Below, piece by piece: positions 9,831-22,216 of a stretch of 64,000 nt of DNA. The notes beneath the pieces were generated by a model. That model had not been told where the DNA came from, ran no database searches, and worked only from the letters and a program-made list of their open reading frames with translations. Positions within the stretch are counted from its first letter, which is position 1, and every line of letters begins with the position of its first letter. A program made the translations under genes and the position numbers. The DNA comes from Mycobacterium sp. E1214 (GTDB taxonomy: Bacteria > Actinomycetota > Actinomycetes > Mycobacteriales > Mycobacteriaceae), in contig NZ_LZJC01000111.1 of assembly GCF_001666755.1 (NCBI RefSeq), positions 1 to 64,000 on the forward strand, in the 5' to 3' direction.

Positions 9831-10427
9831 ATGGAAGCATTTGTGACCCACACCGGTATCGGTGTGCCGCTGCGCCGGTCCAATGTGGATACCGATCAGA
9901 TCATTCCGGCGGTCTACCTGAAACGGGTGACCCGAACCGGATTTGAGGACGGGCTGTTCGCCAGCTGGCGGTCCGACCCGTCATTCATCCTCAACCTCAG
10001 TCCCTTTGACCGGGGGTCAGTGCTGGTGGCGGGGCCCGATTTCGGGACCGGCTCGTCGCGCGAGCACGCGGTGTGGGCGCTGATGGACTACGGCTTCCGG
10101 GTGGTCATCTCGTCTCGGTTCGGTGACATTTTCCGGGGCAACGCCGGCAAGGCGGGGCTGTTGGCCGCCGAAGTTTCTCAAGATGGTGTCGAACTTCTCT
10201 GGAAGCTGATCGAACAGAGCCCGGGCCTGGAAATCACTGCCAATCTTCAAGATCGAATTATCACCGCGGGAACGACGGTGCTGCCGTTCACGATTGACGA
10301 CCACACCGCCTGGCGGCTGCTGGAAGGACTCGACGATATCGGCCTTACGCTGCGGAAACTCGACAAAATCGAGTCGTTCGAAGCGGCGTATCCGGACTGG
10401 AAACCGCGCACCGTGCCCAGCGCCTAA
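9831..10427 (+). CDS. leuD: 3-isopropylmalate dehydratase, small subunit
   Basis: Swivel-domain subunit that completes the LeuC active site. It has 198 residues, as in Mtb. Motifs: [16 protein letters not shown] near the N terminus, [17 protein letters not shown], and [15 protein letters not shown]. Two in-frame ATGs occur. The one at 9831 has the Shine-Dalgarno GGAAGGA (9818-9824) at 6-nt spacing, whereas the one at 9825 would abut it, so 9831 is chosen. Confidence 0.96.
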   Translation: MEAFVTHTGIGVPLRRSNVDTDQIIPAVYLKRVTRTGFEDGLFASWRSDPSFILNLSPFDRGSVLVAGPDFGTGSSREHAVWALMDYGFRVVISSRFGDIFRGNAGKAGLLAAEVSQDGVELLWKLIEQSPGLEITANLQDRIITAGTTVLPFTIDDHTAWRLLEGLDDIGLTLRKLDKIESFEAAYPDWKPRTVPSA

Positions 10428-10561
10428 CCGCCCGGCGGGGGCAAAAATATCGGTTGCCTCGCCTGACTAACCGACGCGCTTTTCGGGTCCCTCCACCGGT
10501 CAAGGGCGGCAACCGGATTGCGAAAACGAAGCCCGCATTGCTCTGAAATTGCGCGTGGCTC

Positions 10562-10591
10562 TTGGAAATTTGCTGGGTGAGGGTTTACCGT
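10562..10591 (+). promoter_or_regulatory. Possible hupB promoter
   Basis: TTGGAA (10562-10567) and TACCGT (10586-10591) are separated by 18 bp, about 50 bp before hupB in the 212-bp leuD-hupB gap. CCACTAG occurs twice downstream, at 10594-10600 and 10619-10625, and could bind a regulator. Confidence 0.35.
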
Positions 10592-10639
10592 GTCCACTAG
10601 TCGGTTCAAAATCGAGGACCACTAGCGTCGGAGGGATTG

Positions 10640-11299
10640 ATGAATAAGGCAGAGCTCATTGATGTGCTCACACAGAAGTTGAACACGGACCGTCGGCAGG
10701 CGACCGCTGCGGTCGAGAACGTTGTCGACACCATTGTGCGTGCGGTACACAAGGGCGACAGCGTCACCATTACCGGCTTCGGTGTGTTCGAGCAGCGGCG
10801 CCGCGCGGCGCGCGTCGCCCGGAATCCGCGGACCGGTGAAACGGTGAAGGTAAGGCCGACGTCCGTCCCGGCGTTCCGTCCCGGCGCGCAATTCAAAGCG
10901 GTTGTCTCTGGCGCACAGCGCCTCCCGTCGGAAGGCCCCGCCGTCAAGCGTGGCGTGGTGGCGACCGGCGCGGCCAAGAAGACCGCCGCCAAGAAGGCGC
11001 CGGCGAAGAAGACCACCAGCACCGCCGCCGCCAAGAAGACCGCGACCAAGGCTCCGGCCAAGAAGGCCGCAACCAAGGCTCCGGCCAAGAAGACGGCGAC
11101 CAAGGCCACCCCGGCCAAGAAGACCGTGACCAAGGCCACCCCGGCCAAGAAGACGGCGACCAAGGCCGCCCCGGCCAAGAAGACCGCGACCAAGGCCCCG
11201 GCGAAGAAGACGGCGACCAAGGCTGCAACCAAGGCTCCGGCCAAGAAGGCTCCCGCCAAGAAGACCGCCGCCACGACCACGCGTCGTGGCCGCAAGTAG
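10640..11299 (+). CDS. hupB: HU-like nucleoid protein with histone-like tail
   Basis: Abundant DNA-bending nucleoid protein. Residues 1-90 form the HU fold ([10 protein letters not shown] start, [21 protein letters not shown]-binding arm). The remaining ~125 residues are a Lys/Ala/Pro tail of repeated PAKK and TKAP units, like eukaryotic histone H1 and specific to actinobacteria. Length is 219 residues against 214 in Mtb; the difference lies in tail repeat number. The ATG at 10640 has GGAGGG upstream; an adjacent TTG at 10637 would add one residue. The tail is the known site of lysine modification in mycobacteria. Confidence 0.97.
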   Translation: MNKAELIDVLTQKLNTDRRQATAAVENVVDTIVRAVHKGDSVTITGFGVFEQRRRAARVARNPRTGETVKVRPTSVPAFRPGAQFKAVVSGAQRLPSEGPAVKRGVVATGAAKKTAAKKAPAKKTTSTAAAKKTATKAPAKKAATKAPAKKTATKATPAKKTVTKATPAKKTATKAAPAKKTATKAPAKKTATKAATKAPAKKAPAKKTAATTTRRGRK

Positions 11300-11319
11300 C
11301 GCGGGCGAATAACCAGACG

Positions 11320-11362
11320 CGAATACCCTTCGGGCGGCAGTGGTGCCCCCGAAGGGTATTCG
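11320..11362. terminator. Bidirectional hairpin terminator, hupB / mutT1
   Basis: CGAATACCCTTCGGG (11320-11334) and its exact reverse complement (11348-11362) form a 15-bp perfect stem with a 13-nt loop. It lies 20 bp after hupB and 53 bp beyond the convergent mutT1 stop. No U-tract follows on either side, as is common for mycobacterial terminators. Confidence 0.75.
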
Positions 11363-11415
11363 TGTGTGCAGCCAGCACGTTGGCGGCCGATGCGCCGCCG
11401 AGGTGAAGCCGGGCC

Positions 11416-12363
11416 CTAAGCCCGCACGTTGGCGGCCAGCGCCCCGCCGATGTGGTCCGCCGCCACCAGGCGGCCGCCGGACAGCGACAGCACCCAGGTG
11501 CTGCCCTTGTGGTTGCGGGCCTTGTCGGGGCGCACGCCGTCGCGTTCGCACCACCACTCGATAAGGTTTGGGATCACCTTGCCCTGCGAGCAGACCACCG
11601 GCGTGCCTGCTGTCTCAGCGATTTCCAGCATCCGGTGTCGCGCGCGTTTCGGGCTTTTCGCGTACGCCTCCTCGGTGAGGGCGGGCTCGTTGTGCACCGT
11701 CACGCCCAGCTCCTCCGCGAGCGGCTCCACGGTCTGGTGGCAGCGGACCCGGTCCGCCGCGTAGACCTCGCTGGCGCCGAACGACAGCAGTTGCGCCACC
11801 AGCGCCTCGGCCTGCGCGCGCCCCCGCTTGTCCAGCGGTCGCTTGGCGTCGTCGCCGGAAAAGCGTGACTTGCGGCCGGCCGTCGCGTGCCGGACCACCA
11901 GCACGGTGCGCGTGTCGGCGGGCTTTTTGCCGAACTGCCGCAACAACTTTCGGTCGTGCGAATAGGTCAGTTTGCCCAGCGCGTCGTCGACCGGCAGCCA
12001 GACCAACTCGTCGACTTCCTTGTTCGGCGTGAACTCTCCGCCGGCGCTGCGCGCCGCCCAGTAATAGACCTTCTTGACGCCCTGATCGATCGGGTAGCTC
12101 ACCTTGTCCAGGCGCCGGCCCAGGATGGCGTGCTGGCCGGTCTCTTCCAGCACCTCGCGCACCGCGGCCACCGGGGCGGTCTCGCCCGGGTCCACCTTGC
12201 CCTTGGGCAGCGACCAGTCGTCGTAGCGCGGCCGGTGGATCACGGCGAACTCGAGGTCGGCTTCGGTCGTCGCGTCACCGGCCGGCCGCCACAACACCGC
12301 GCCCGCGGCGTAGACGATCCGGCTTCCCGAGCGCCGCGCGGCGGACGAGTTCTGAGACGGCAC
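11416..12363 (-). CDS. mutT1: Two-domain Nudix / histidine phosphatase MutT1
   Basis: Nucleotide-pool sanitising enzyme; mycobacterial MutT1 hydrolyses 8-oxo-GTP/dGTP and diadenosine polyphosphates. It has 315 residues. The N-terminal Nudix box [20 protein letters not shown] lies at about residues 55-77. A C-terminal histidine-phosphatase domain starts at [12 protein letters not shown] near residue 170. The start is GTG. ppk follows upstream on the same strand after 84 bp, the conserved mycobacterial pairing. Confidence 0.93.
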   Translation of the reverse strand: MPSQNSSAARRSGSRIVYAAGAVLWRPAGDATTEADLEFAVIHRPRYDDWSLPKGKVDPGETAPVAAVREVLEETGQHAILGRRLDKVSYPIDQGVKKVYYWAARSAGGEFTPNKEVDELVWLPVDDALGKLTYSHDRKLLRQFGKKPADTRTVLVVRHATAGRKSRFSGDDAKRPLDKRGRAQAEALVAQLLSFGASEVYAADRVRCHQTVEPLAEELGVTVHNEPALTEEAYAKSPKRARHRMLEIAETAGTPVVCSQGKVIPNLIEWWCERDGVRPDKARNHKGSTWVLSLSGGRLVAADHIGGALAANVRA

Positions 12364-12447
12364 CTCAACTCCTGCAGATCAATTCGGTTCCGGCCGCACG
12401 CACAATCGTGGTGCGGCCAAAAGGCCTCCCGAAAACACCACGCAGCG

Positions 12448-14613
12448 CTAGGGAGTGCGGTGCCGCTCCATCAAAGATACTTGGTGATCCCGCACCGAAT
12501 GACCCGCCTGCGGCGACGCGATCCACTGGCCGTCGGGACCGAGCTCCCAGCACCGCGTCGAGGGATCGAGGGCGGACTCGAACAAGTCGTTCAGGTAGGG
12601 CGTCAGCCGCGGATCCTTGACCTGAACCAGCGCCTCGACGCGACGGTCGAGGTTGCGGTGCATCATGTCGGCGCTACCGATCCAGAATTCGTTCTGGCAT
12701 GTGAAATGCATGATCCGCGAGTGTTCCAGGAAGCGGCCGAGAATCGAGCGGACCGCGATGTTCTCCGAGAAGCCTTCCGCGCCGGGGCGCAGCGCGCAGA
12801 TGCCGCGGACCACCACCTCGACCCGCACGCCGGCGCGCGAGGCGCGGTACAGCGCGTCGATCACCTGCTCGTCGACGAGGGCGTTCATCTTCATCCGGAT
12901 CCGTCCGCCGCCGTGCTCGCCGTGGGCGGCGATCTCACGCTCGACGCGTTCGATGATGCCGGTGCGGATGCCGTGCGGCGCCACCAACAGATTCCGGTAC
13001 GCCACCTTGCGCGAATAGCCGGTCAGCGAATTGAACAGGTCCGTCAGGTCCGCACCGATCTCGGGCGAGGCGGTGAGCAGGCCGACGTCCTCGTAAAGCC
13101 GCGCCGTCTTGCCGTTGTAGTTACCCGTCCCGATGTGGCAGTAGCGCCGGATGGCCGACCCTTCGCGGCGCACTACGAGGCAGGTCTTGCAGTGCGTCTT
13201 GAGGCCGACATAGCCGTAAACGACGTGCACGCCCGCCTGCTCCAGCGTGCGGGCCCACCGGATGTTGGCCTGCTCGTCGAAGCGCGCCTTGATCTCCACC
13301 AGGGCCACGACCTGCTTGCCCGCCTCGGCGGCGGCAATGAGCGCCCGCACGATCGGCGAATCACCGGACGTGCGGTACAGCGTCTGCTTGATCGCCAGCA
13401 CGTTGGGATCGGCGGCGGCCAGCTCGATGAAGCGCTGCACGCTGGTGGAGAACGATTCGTACGGATGATGCAGTAGCACATCGCCTTCGCGCAGCGTCGC
13501 GAAGATGCTCCGCGGAGTCTCCCGGTCGACGAACGCGGGACTGGTCGCCGGGACGAAGGCCGGGTCCTTCAGCGCGGGCCGGTCGACGCCGTAGATCTGC
13601 CACAGCGACGACAGGTCCAACAACCCCGGCACCTCGATGACGTCGCCGGGGTGCACGTCGAGTTCGCGCAGCAGCAACTCGAGCATGTTCTCGGTCATGT
13701 CGTCGGCGATCTCGAGCCGCACCGGCGAGCCGAATCGCCTGCGCGCCAACTCCCTTTCCAGCGCCTGCAACAGGTCCTCGTCGCGGTCCTCTTCGACCTC
13801 GTAGTCGGCGTTGCGGGTGATGCGGAACGCGTGGTGCTCGACGACCTCCATGCCCGGGAACAGATCCGGCAGGAACGCCGCGATGAGCTCCTCCATCGGC
13901 AGGTACCGGATGATGGTCGGCCCTTCACCGTCCTCGGACTGGTTCGTGAGCTCGACGAAACGATCGACGTTGTTGGGCACCTTCACCCGGGCGAAGTGCT
14001 GGCTGCCGTCCTCGGGCTGCCGCACCGTCACGGCGAGGTTGAGGCTCAAGCCGCTGACGAACGGGAAGGGGTGCGCGGGGTCGACGGCCAGCGGCGTCAA
14101 CACCGGGAAGACCTGTTCGATGAAGTACCGGGAGAGTTCGTCGCGCTCGTCGTCGTTGAGGTCGGTCCACGTGACGATGTGGATGCCCTCTTCGGCCAGC
14201 GCCGGACGGACGGAGTCGAGGAACACCCGGCCGTGCCGCGTGGCGATGTGCTGTGTCTGCTCACCGATGAGGGCCAGCTGCTCGCGCGGGGTCAGGCCGT
14301 CGGCGGACCGCACCGACAACCCCATCTCGTCGCGGCGCTTGAGCCCGGCGACGCGCACCATGTAGAACTCGTCGAGATTGGAGGCGAAGATCGCCAAGAA
14401 CTTGGCCCGCTCCAGCAGCGGCAGCGAGTTGTCGTCGGCGAGCGCCAGCACGCGGGCGTTGAAGTCCAGCCAGCTCAATTCCCGGTTCAGGTAACGGTCT
14501 TCCGGCAGGTCGGTGAGCGCGGCCGGGGTGGCGGCCGGTGGTGCGCCGACGGCCGAGTCGCCTGCATGCCACACGTTCTCTTCGGGTCGCGCCTGCGCTT
14601 CGGTTTCAGTCAC
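12448..14613 (-). CDS. ppk: Polyphosphate kinase
   Basis: Reversibly polymerises ATP gamma-phosphate into polyphosphate. It has 721 residues, slightly shorter than Mtb Ppk1 (about 742) because of a shorter N terminus. The N domain begins at [16 protein letters not shown]. The autophosphorylated histidine lies in [10 protein letters not shown], and the second conserved motif is [11 protein letters not shown]. The start is GTG ([10 protein letters not shown]). Polyphosphate made here feeds stress and sigma-factor signalling in mycobacteria (family knowledge). Confidence 0.96.
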   Translation of the reverse strand: MTETEAQARPEENVWHAGDSAVGAPPAATPAALTDLPEDRYLNRELSWLDFNARVLALADDNSLPLLERAKFLAIFASNLDEFYMVRVAGLKRRDEMGLSVRSADGLTPREQLALIGEQTQHIATRHGRVFLDSVRPALAEEGIHIVTWTDLNDDERDELSRYFIEQVFPVLTPLAVDPAHPFPFVSGLSLNLAVTVRQPEDGSQHFARVKVPNNVDRFVELTNQSEDGEGPTIIRYLPMEELIAAFLPDLFPGMEVVEHHAFRITRNADYEVEEDRDEDLLQALERELARRRFGSPVRLEIADDMTENMLELLLRELDVHPGDVIEVPGLLDLSSLWQIYGVDRPALKDPAFVPATSPAFVDRETPRSIFATLREGDVLLHHPYESFSTSVQRFIELAAADPNVLAIKQTLYRTSGDSPIVRALIAAAEAGKQVVALVEIKARFDEQANIRWARTLEQAGVHVVYGYVGLKTHCKTCLVVRREGSAIRRYCHIGTGNYNGKTARLYEDVGLLTASPEIGADLTDLFNSLTGYSRKVAYRNLLVAPHGIRTGIIERVEREIAAHGEHGGGRIRMKMNALVDEQVIDALYRASRAGVRVEVVVRGICALRPGAEGFSENIAVRSILGRFLEHSRIMHFTCQNEFWIGSADMMHRNLDRRVEALVQVKDPRLTPYLNDLFESALDPSTRCWELGPDGQWIASPQAGHSVRDHQVSLMERHRTP

Positions 14614-14721
14614 CCTGCGATCGTTGCAGATGACGCGGCGGCCCTGCTAGCTCACGGCGGACATCCATTCGCCGTTGGGCCGACGTTCACCGGCAAGACA
14701 GCTTGCCTCGCGTCGCCGCGC

Positions 14722-16565
<1,844 letters not shown>

Positions 16566-16589
16566 CTGACCCGGTAGCCTCTTGACATT

Positions 16590-17732
16590 GTGACTGCCAG
16601 CGACCGGCCGACGCCGCGCCCGGGGACCCCGGGTGAGCGGGTGCGCGTCGCCGTCGTCTTCGGGGGCCGCAGCAACGAGCACGCCATCTCGTGTGTGTCC
16701 GCGGGCAGCATCCTGCGCAACCTCGATCCGGAGCGGTTCGACGTGGTCCCGATCGGCATCACCCCGCAGGGGTCGTGGGTGCTCACCGACGGTGACCCGG
16801 CGGCGCTGGCGATCACCGATCGGCGGCTGCCCGAGGTGAGTTCCGACTCGGGCACCGAGCTGGCGTTGCCCGCCGACCCGCGGCGCAGCGGCCAACTGGT
16901 CTCGCTGAGCGGCGGCGCCGGCGAGGTGCTGGCGTCGGTCGACGTGGTGTTCCCGGTGCTGCACGGCCCCTATGGGGAGGACGGCACCGTGCAGGGCCTG
17001 CTCGAACTGGCCGGGGTGCCCTACGTCGGCGCCGGCGTGCTGGCCAGCGCCGCCGGCATGGACAAGGAGTTCACCAAGAAGCTGTTCGCCGCCGAGGGGT
17101 TGCCCGTGGGCCCGTACGCGGTGCTGCGCCCGACGCGGGCCACGCTGCGGGCCGAGGAGCGCGAGCGGCTGGGATTGCCGGTCTTCGTTAAGCCGGCCCG
17201 CGGCGGCTCGTCGATCGGCGTCAGCCGGGTCACCGGCTGGGACCAGCTCGACGATGCCATCACCCACGCGCGGCGGCACGACCCCAAGGTCATCGTCGAG
17301 GCGGCGATCGTCGGCCGCGAGCTGGAGTGCGGCGTCCTCGAAATGCCCGACGGCGCAATCGAAGCCAGCACGGTGGGGGAAATCCGGGTGGCCGGCGTCC
17401 GCGGCCGCGAGGACTCGTTCTACGACTTCGCGACCAAATACCTCGACGACGCAGCCGAATTGGACGTCCCGGCCAAGGTGGACGACGATATAGCCGCCAG
17501 CGTGCGGCAACTCGCGATCCGCGCGTTCACGGCGGTCGACTGCCAGGGGCTGGCCCGCGTCGACTTCTTCCTCACCGAGGACGGGCCCGTCCTCAACGAG
17601 ATCAACACGATGCCCGGCTTCACCACGATCTCGATGTACCCCCGCATGTGGGCGGCCAGCGGTGTCGACTATCCCACGCTGCTGGCGACCATGGTGGAGA
17701 CGGCGCTGGCGCGCGGGGTGGGGCTGCGCTAG
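16590..17732 (+). CDS. ddl: D-alanine--D-alanine ligase
   Basis: Makes the D-Ala-D-Ala dipeptide of peptidoglycan and is the target of cycloserine. It has 380 residues, slightly longer than Mtb DdlA. The ATP-grasp layout is seen: [16 protein letters not shown] near residue 25, [15 protein letters not shown], the ATP-binding [14 protein letters not shown], and the metal-binding [12 protein letters not shown]. The start is GTG at 16590, 24 nt after gpsA, so it is probably in one operon. It converges with the DUF3515 gene. Confidence 0.96.
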   Translation: MTASDRPTPRPGTPGERVRVAVVFGGRSNEHAISCVSAGSILRNLDPERFDVVPIGITPQGSWVLTDGDPAALAITDRRLPEVSSDSGTELALPADPRRSGQLVSLSGGAGEVLASVDVVFPVLHGPYGEDGTVQGLLELAGVPYVGAGVLASAAGMDKEFTKKLFAAEGLPVGPYAVLRPTRATLRAEERERLGLPVFVKPARGGSSIGVSRVTGWDQLDDAITHARRHDPKVIVEAAIVGRELECGVLEMPDGAIEASTVGEIRVAGVRGREDSFYDFATKYLDDAAELDVPAKVDDDIAASVRQLAIRAFTAVDCQGLARVDFFLTEDGPVLNEINTMPGFTTISMYPRMWAASGVDYPTLLATMVETALARGVGLR

Positions 17733-17740
17733 CTAGCCGC

Positions 17741-18298
17741 TCAGCGCGCCGGGGCCGGGTTGATCGGCACGGCGGCGATGCTGTGGTCGATCACCTCGGA
17801 GAGCTGCTGAATGGGCGTGGGGCCCGAGCCCGACGGCAGGGTGAGCGCCACGTACACCGGGCGATCCACCGTGTACCAGGTGGCCCTGCCGACGTCACCG
17901 GCGGATTGCTGTTCGGAACGCACCTGGAACCACTGCACCCGGTCGACGACCTGGATCGGGGAGCCGACCACAAATTCGGCCGGGCGCTCGAGCCCGCAGC
18001 GCAGCACCACGGGGTCACGGTCCTGGCCCGCCCGCCAGGCGGCCACGCCGTGCGGCGCGGGCTGGGCGACGGCCGCGCGCTGGTAGTCGCCGAGCCGTTG
18101 CGGCAGCGCCCCGGTCAGCGCCTGGCAGGCGGCGTCGTCGGCCTGCGGCGCCGGGACGTCGGCCACGGCGACCGGCTGCGGGGGCGCCTCCCGGGTCGCC
18201 GCGACGGCCAGCACGACACCGACGGCGACGAGGGCCAGCACCACCGCGGCGATGATGGCCGCGCGGGGCGGCCCCGCGTCGGCGTCCGAATCGCCCAT
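17741..18298 (-). CDS. Membrane-anchored DUF3515 protein (Rv2980-like)
   Basis: Actinobacterial protein of unknown function, 185 residues from the ATG at 18298. One transmembrane segment (about residues 12-32, AAIIAAVVLALVAVG) is followed by a Pro/Ala linker and an exported domain. Two Cys (ACQAL and LRCGLERP) could form a disulfide. DUF3515 members usually sit beside ddl or thiL, as here between the two, hinting at an envelope role; no function is proven. An adjacent GTG would add one residue. Confidence 0.8.
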   Translation of the reverse strand: MGDSDADAGPPRAAIIAAVVLALVAVGVVLAVAATREAPPQPVAVADVPAPQADDAACQALTGALPQRLGDYQRAAVAQPAPHGVAAWRAGQDRDPVVLRCGLERPAEFVVGSPIQVVDRVQWFQVRSEQQSAGDVGRATWYTVDRPVYVALTLPSGSGPTPIQQLSEVIDHSIAAVPINPAPAR

Positions 18299-18430
18299 CA
18301 CCGCCCTCCCGTTCGCGCGACCGTCTTCTAGACTGGCGCGGTCCGCCCGTATCGGCAGGGGTCCAACGTACCGCAGGCCGGGCGGGCGGCCGCGCCCCGC
18401 GACGGGCTCGACGGGCTCGAAGGAGGTGGC

Positions 18431-19411
18431 GTGCAGGACGACTCGGGCGACGCGCCGACCCTGCGGCAGGCCGGCGAGTTCGGCGTCATCGAGGGGCTGG
18501 TGCGGGGCCGCCGCCAGCCGCCCGCCGTGCTGCTCGGGCCGGGCGACGACGCGGCGCTGGTGTCCGCCGGTGCCGGCCGGGTCCTGGTGTCGACCGACAT
18601 GCTGGTGCAGGACCGGCATTTCCGGCTGGACTGGTCGGCGCCCCACGACGTCGGCCGCAAGGCCATCGCCCAGAACGCCGCTGACATCGAGGCGATGGGC
18701 GGGCGCCCAACGGCCTTCGTGGTCGGCTTCGGCGCGCCCGGCGACACGGCGGTGGCCGACGTCGACGCCCTGGTCGACGGCATGTGGGACGAGGCGCAGC
18801 GGGTGGGCGCCGGCATCGCCGGCGGGGACCTGGTCGGCTGCCCGCAGTGGGTGGTCGCGGTGACGGTGCTCGGCGAGCTGGACGGCCGCGCGCCGGTGCC
18901 GCGCTCGGGCGCGACGGACGGTTCTGTGCTCGCCGTCGCCGGCGAGCTGGGCCGCTCGGCGGCCGGATTCGCGTTGTGGGACAACGGTATCGATGGTATC
19001 GAGGGTATCGATGGCTTCGAGGAGTTACGCCGCCGGCACCTGGTGCCCGAGCCGCCCTACGGTCAGGGCGCGGTGGCGGCGGCCGCGGGCGCGCAGGCGA
19101 TGATCGACGTCTCCGACGGCCTGGTCGCCGACCTGCGGCACGTCGCCGAGGCGTCCGGCGTGGCGCTGCACCTGTCGACGGCGGCGCTGGCCGCCGACCG
19201 GGAGGCCGTTGCCGCGGCCGCGGCCGCGACCGGCGCCGACCCGTGGGCGTGGGTGCTGGGCGGCGGCGAGGACCACGCGCTGGTGGCGTGTTTCGCCGGC
19301 GCCGCGCCGCCCGGCTGGCGCGAGATCGGGCGGGTCGTCGACGGGCCGGCGGGCGTGCTGGTCGACGACCGGGAGTGGGACGGATACGCCGGCTGGCAGT
19401 CCTACCAGTAG
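18431..19411 (+). CDS. thiL: Thiamine-monophosphate kinase
   Basis: Phosphorylates thiamine monophosphate to the active diphosphate using ATP. It has 326 residues. Motifs: GPGDDAALV, the metal-binding [29 protein letters not shown], and [14 protein letters not shown] in the second half. The GTG start has AGGAGG at 4-nt spacing. A run of four near-identical 9-bp units inserts [12 protein letters not shown] near residues 186-197, in a loop between the two domains. ung follows after 41 nt. Confidence 0.95.
   Translation: MQDDSGDAPTLRQAGEFGVIEGLVRGRRQPPAVLLGPGDDAALVSAGAGRVLVSTDMLVQDRHFRLDWSAPHDVGRKAIAQNAADIEAMGGRPTAFVVGFGAPGDTAVADVDALVDGMWDEAQRVGAGIAGGDLVGCPQWVVAVTVLGELDGRAPVPRSGATDGSVLAVAGELGRSAAGFALWDNGIDGIEGIDGFEELRRRHLVPEPPYGQGAVAAAAGAQAMIDVSDGLVADLRHVAEASGVALHLSTAALAADREAVAAAAAATGADPWAWVLGGGEDHALVACFAGAAPPGWREIGRVVDGPAGVLVDDREWDGYAGWQSYQ
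18986..19021 (+). repeat. In-frame 9-bp tandem repeat inside thiL
   Basis: Four consecutive units read GGTATCGAT, GGTATCGAG, GGTATCGAT and GGCTTCGAG. They encode Gly-Ile/Phe-Asp/Glu. A 9-bp period preserves the frame, so copy number could change without inactivating ThiL. Confidence 0.8.
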
Positions 19412-19452
19412 GGTGGCGCGGTGATTGTCACCCCGATCGAGGCGGGGCCGCG

Positions 19453-20136
19453 GTGACGGCCCGGCCGCTGGACGAACTCGTCGAGCGGGGCTGGGCGGCG
19501 GCGCTGGCGCCGGTGGCCGACCAGGTGGCCCAGCTGGGACAGTTTCTGCGCGCCGAGGTCGCGGCCGGGCGCCGCTACCTGCCGGCGGGCCCGAACGTGT
19601 TGCGCGCGTTCACCTTTCCCTTCGACGAGGTCCGGGTGTTGATCGTGGGCCAGGACCCGTACCCCACGCCGGGACACGCGGTGGGGCTGAGTTTCTCGGT
19701 GGCGCCGGAGGTGCGGCCCGTGCCCCGCAGCCTGGCCAACATCTTCACCGAGTACACCGCCGACCTGGGTCACCCGACGCCGTCGAGCGGCGACCTGACG
19801 CCCTGGGCGCAGCGCGGCGTGCTGCTGCTCAACAGGGTGCTCACGGTGCGGCCGAGCGCGCCCGCCTCGCACCGCGGCAAGGGCTGGGAGGCGGTCACCG
19901 AGTGCGCCATCCGCGCCCTGACCGCCCGCTCGCAGCCGCTGGTGGCGATCCTGTGGGGCCGCGACGCGTCCACCCTGAAACCGATTCTGGCCGAGGGGAA
20001 TTGCGTGGCGATCGAGTCACCCCACCCGTCGCCGCTGTCGGCGTCGCGCGGGTTCTTCGGGTCGCGCCCGTTCAGCCGGGCCAACCAGTTGCTGACCGAG
20101 CTGGGCGCGGAGCCGATCGATTGGCGGCTGCCCTGA
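19453..20136 (+). CDS. ung: Uracil-DNA glycosylase
   Basis: Base-excision repair enzyme removing uracil from DNA. It has 227 residues, identical in length to Mtb Ung. Family A motifs are complete: the water-activating loop [17 protein letters not shown], the uracil-binding [12 protein letters not shown], and the minor-groove loop [18 protein letters not shown]. The GTG at 19453 is chosen because the upstream open frame is antisense-like thiL shadow. It converges with the SDR gene 3 nt away, marking the edge of the accessory island. Confidence 0.96.
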   Translation: MTARPLDELVERGWAAALAPVADQVAQLGQFLRAEVAAGRRYLPAGPNVLRAFTFPFDEVRVLIVGQDPYPTPGHAVGLSFSVAPEVRPVPRSLANIFTEYTADLGHPTPSSGDLTPWAQRGVLLLNRVLTVRPSAPASHRGKGWEAVTECAIRALTARSQPLVAILWGRDASTLKPILAEGNCVAIESPHPSPLSASRGFFGSRPFSRANQLLTELGAEPIDWRLP

Positions 20137-20139
20137 CGG

Positions 20140-20970
20140 CTAGCCGCCCTCGAAGTTCACGTTCTTGGTGACGGTTTCCCATTCGTCGATGGACGCCGAG
20201 AGCGCGGCGATCTTGTCGCGCATCGCCTTGAGCACGTCGCGTCCCAGCAGCAGCCGCAGCGGCGGCTCGTCGAGAGTGGTCACCAGCAGCACCGCCTCGG
20301 CCACCTTGCGCGGGTCGCCGGGCAGGTGGTCGGCGAACTGCTTGATCAGGTCCTTGCGCGCCTTGACGTCGGCGTAGTCGGCGATCGGGGTGCCGGACTC
20401 CTTCATGGACCTGCTGGCCCAATCGGTGCGAAAGGCGCCCGGCTCGATCGCGGTGACCTTGATGCCCAGCGGGCGCACCTCGGCGGCCAGCGCCTCGGAC
20501 ACCGCCTCCAGCGCGAACTTGGTCGAGGAGTAGTACGCGTTGGGCGGGTTGGCCACCAGTCCCGTCATCGACGAGATGTTGACGATGTGCCCCGAGCCGC
20601 GGGCGCGCATGGCGGGCAGCACCGCCTTGATCATGTCGACGGCACCGAAGTAGTTGACGTCGAACAGCTTTCGAACCTCGGCGTCTTCGCCTTCCTCGAC
20701 GGCCGACAGGTAGCCGTGGCCGGCGTTGTTGACCAGGACGTCGATGCCGCCGTACGCCTGCTCGGCCGCCGCGACGGCGCCGGCGATCTGGCCGGCATCG
20801 GTGACGTCGAGCGCCACCGCGACCGCCCGGTCACCGAACTCGTCGACGAAGTCGCGTACCGCCTCGGCCCGCCGCGCGGTGACCACCACGCTGTGCCCGG
20901 CTTGCAATGCGGCGCGGGCGAGTTCGCGGCCGAAGCCGGTCGAGCAGCCGGTGATGAGCCATCGCGACAT
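20140..20970 (-). CDS. Short-chain dehydrogenase, classical type
   Basis: NAD(P)-dependent oxidoreductase of 276 residues. Cofactor motif TGCSTGFG (8-15), structural NNAG (81-84), and catalytic Tyr147/Lys151 in YYSSTK. The TGCSTGFG form is typical of NADP-preferring SDRs such as retinol- or oxidoreductase-like members. The substrate is unknown. It is the last gene of a tight four-gene operon read leftward; only one base separates it from the 414-aa gene. Not present at this position in Mtb. Confidence 0.85.
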   Translation of the reverse strand: MSRWLITGCSTGFGRELARAALQAGHSVVVTARRAEAVRDFVDEFGDRAVAVALDVTDAGQIAGAVAAAEQAYGGIDVLVNNAGHGYLSAVEEGEDAEVRKLFDVNYFGAVDMIKAVLPAMRARGSGHIVNISSMTGLVANPPNAYYSSTKFALEAVSEALAAEVRPLGIKVTAIEPGAFRTDWASRSMKESGTPIADYADVKARKDLIKQFADHLPGDPRKVAEAVLLVTTLDEPPLRLLLGRDVLKAMRDKIAALSASIDEWETVTKNVNFEGG

Positions 20971-20971
20971 C

Positions 20972-22216
20972 TCAGGCCGTCCCTTCCGGCAGGCGCCGCA
21001 GATACGCCGCTCGGCGCTCGGCCAGTTCGGTCGCCCGTTGCTGCGCGGTCACCCGCGGCAGGTGCGGGACCTCGGCGTCGAGCCGGTCCAGCTTGACCAC
21101 CCGGCCGCGCGCGCCCAGGCCCTCGCGCGGGCCCGCCTCGCCGAACTCGGCCATTCGCAGCGTCAAGATGGCTTCCCGCAGGCCGTCGGAGTCGATCCAA
21201 TTCGCGACGCCGGGATCGGTCGGCGAGATCACGTAGGTGTAGGTGCCGTCGTCGCCCCGCACCGATTGCGCCTTGTTGAGGCTGCCGGTGCGGTCGACGA
21301 TGTCCAGCGTGGTGCCCCAGACGTTGCTCAGCGGGACGGTGAAGTATTCGGCGCCCCCGTCGTCGAGGTCCACCACGAACGCCTCGTCGGGTTCGAGGTC
21401 GACGCGCCCCAACACGTACACCTGGTTGCGCATGGCGCCGACCTTGTCCGCCGACCAGGCGAGGTCGAAATGGTTGGCCGGCATCTTGTAGACGCCGTGG
21501 CTGAGTTTGCCGGTGAAGTCCGCGAAGTACGCCATCATGGCCGCGGTCGCCTCGGCCTGCTCGTCGCGGGTGCGGGCGGGGGTCGCCGGCGCCCCGCCGA
21601 GCCGCCGTACCTCGATGTGATTGGCGTCGTCACGGCCCCAGTCCAGCAGGACGTCGCGGATGTAGAACTCGTGGGCCTGAGCCGTGGTCTGTACGTGGTT
21701 GGGCCGGCCGTTGGCGGGATCGGCGTCGACGGTGATCGTGTAACCGCCGTCGGAGTCCACCGCCATGGTGCGCCCGTTGAGCACGGCGACGGTGCCCATG
21801 TGCGCGTCCCAGAGCGTGAAGTAGTTCTCGGTCATGCGATGCTCGCCGACGCGGCCGTGGATCTCGTAGCGTTCGTCGCCCGAAATCGGGATCACCCGGT
21901 AGACGCTGTCGGGATTGTCGATGCCCCAACGTGATCCGGGGATGCGCCGGCCGTTCACCGGGTGCGCCAGCCGGGTGATGCAGCTCACCTTCGGTCGCAA
22001 CTTGTCCTGGTTGGACGACCAGATCGCCGCCGAGAACATCACCTCGGCGAATGCGTCGTCGAACCGCTCGCGCATGGCGTCGGAAGCCTTCGCGCGGCCC
22101 AGCCACCGTTCCGCCACATCGCGGTACGCCGCCTTGACGGTGGGATGCTCGATCAGATCGAGGGCGGCCAGTTCCTGCTCGTGCTGGGACGCCGTCGCGA
22201 CCGGGTCGTCAGGCAT
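20972..22216 (-). CDS. Conserved hypothetical protein, possibly DUF1214-like
   Basis: Not securely recognised. It has 414 residues, no signal peptide and no clear membrane segment. The sequence is rich in Trp/Tyr/Asp turns, with GSRWGIDNPDSVYRVIPI around residue 95, a repeated beta-rich middle (YTITVDADPANGRP) and LAWSADKVGAMRNQVY further on. Such features resemble proteins often annotated as DUF1214-containing and found beside sulfotransferases and oxidoreductases in mycobacteria (from memory). Its start overlaps the sulfotransferase stop by 8 nt, so it is translationally coupled. Function unknown. Confidence 0.6.
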   Translation of the reverse strand: MPDDPVATASQHEQELAALDLIEHPTVKAAYRDVAERWLGRAKASDAMRERFDDAFAEVMFSAAIWSSNQDKLRPKVSCITRLAHPVNGRRIPGSRWGIDNPDSVYRVIPISGDERYEIHGRVGEHRMTENYFTLWDAHMGTVAVLNGRTMAVDSDGGYTITVDADPANGRPNHVQTTAQAHEFYIRDVLLDWGRDDANHIEVRRLGGAPATPARTRDEQAEATAAMMAYFADFTGKLSHGVYKMPANHFDLAWSADKVGAMRNQVYVLGRVDLEPDEAFVVDLDDGGAEYFTVPLSNVWGTTLDIVDRTGSLNKAQSVRGDDGTYTYVISPTDPGVANWIDSDGLREAILTLRMAEFGEAGPREGLGARGRVVKLDRLDAEVPHLPRVTAQQRATELAERRAAYLRRLPEGTA

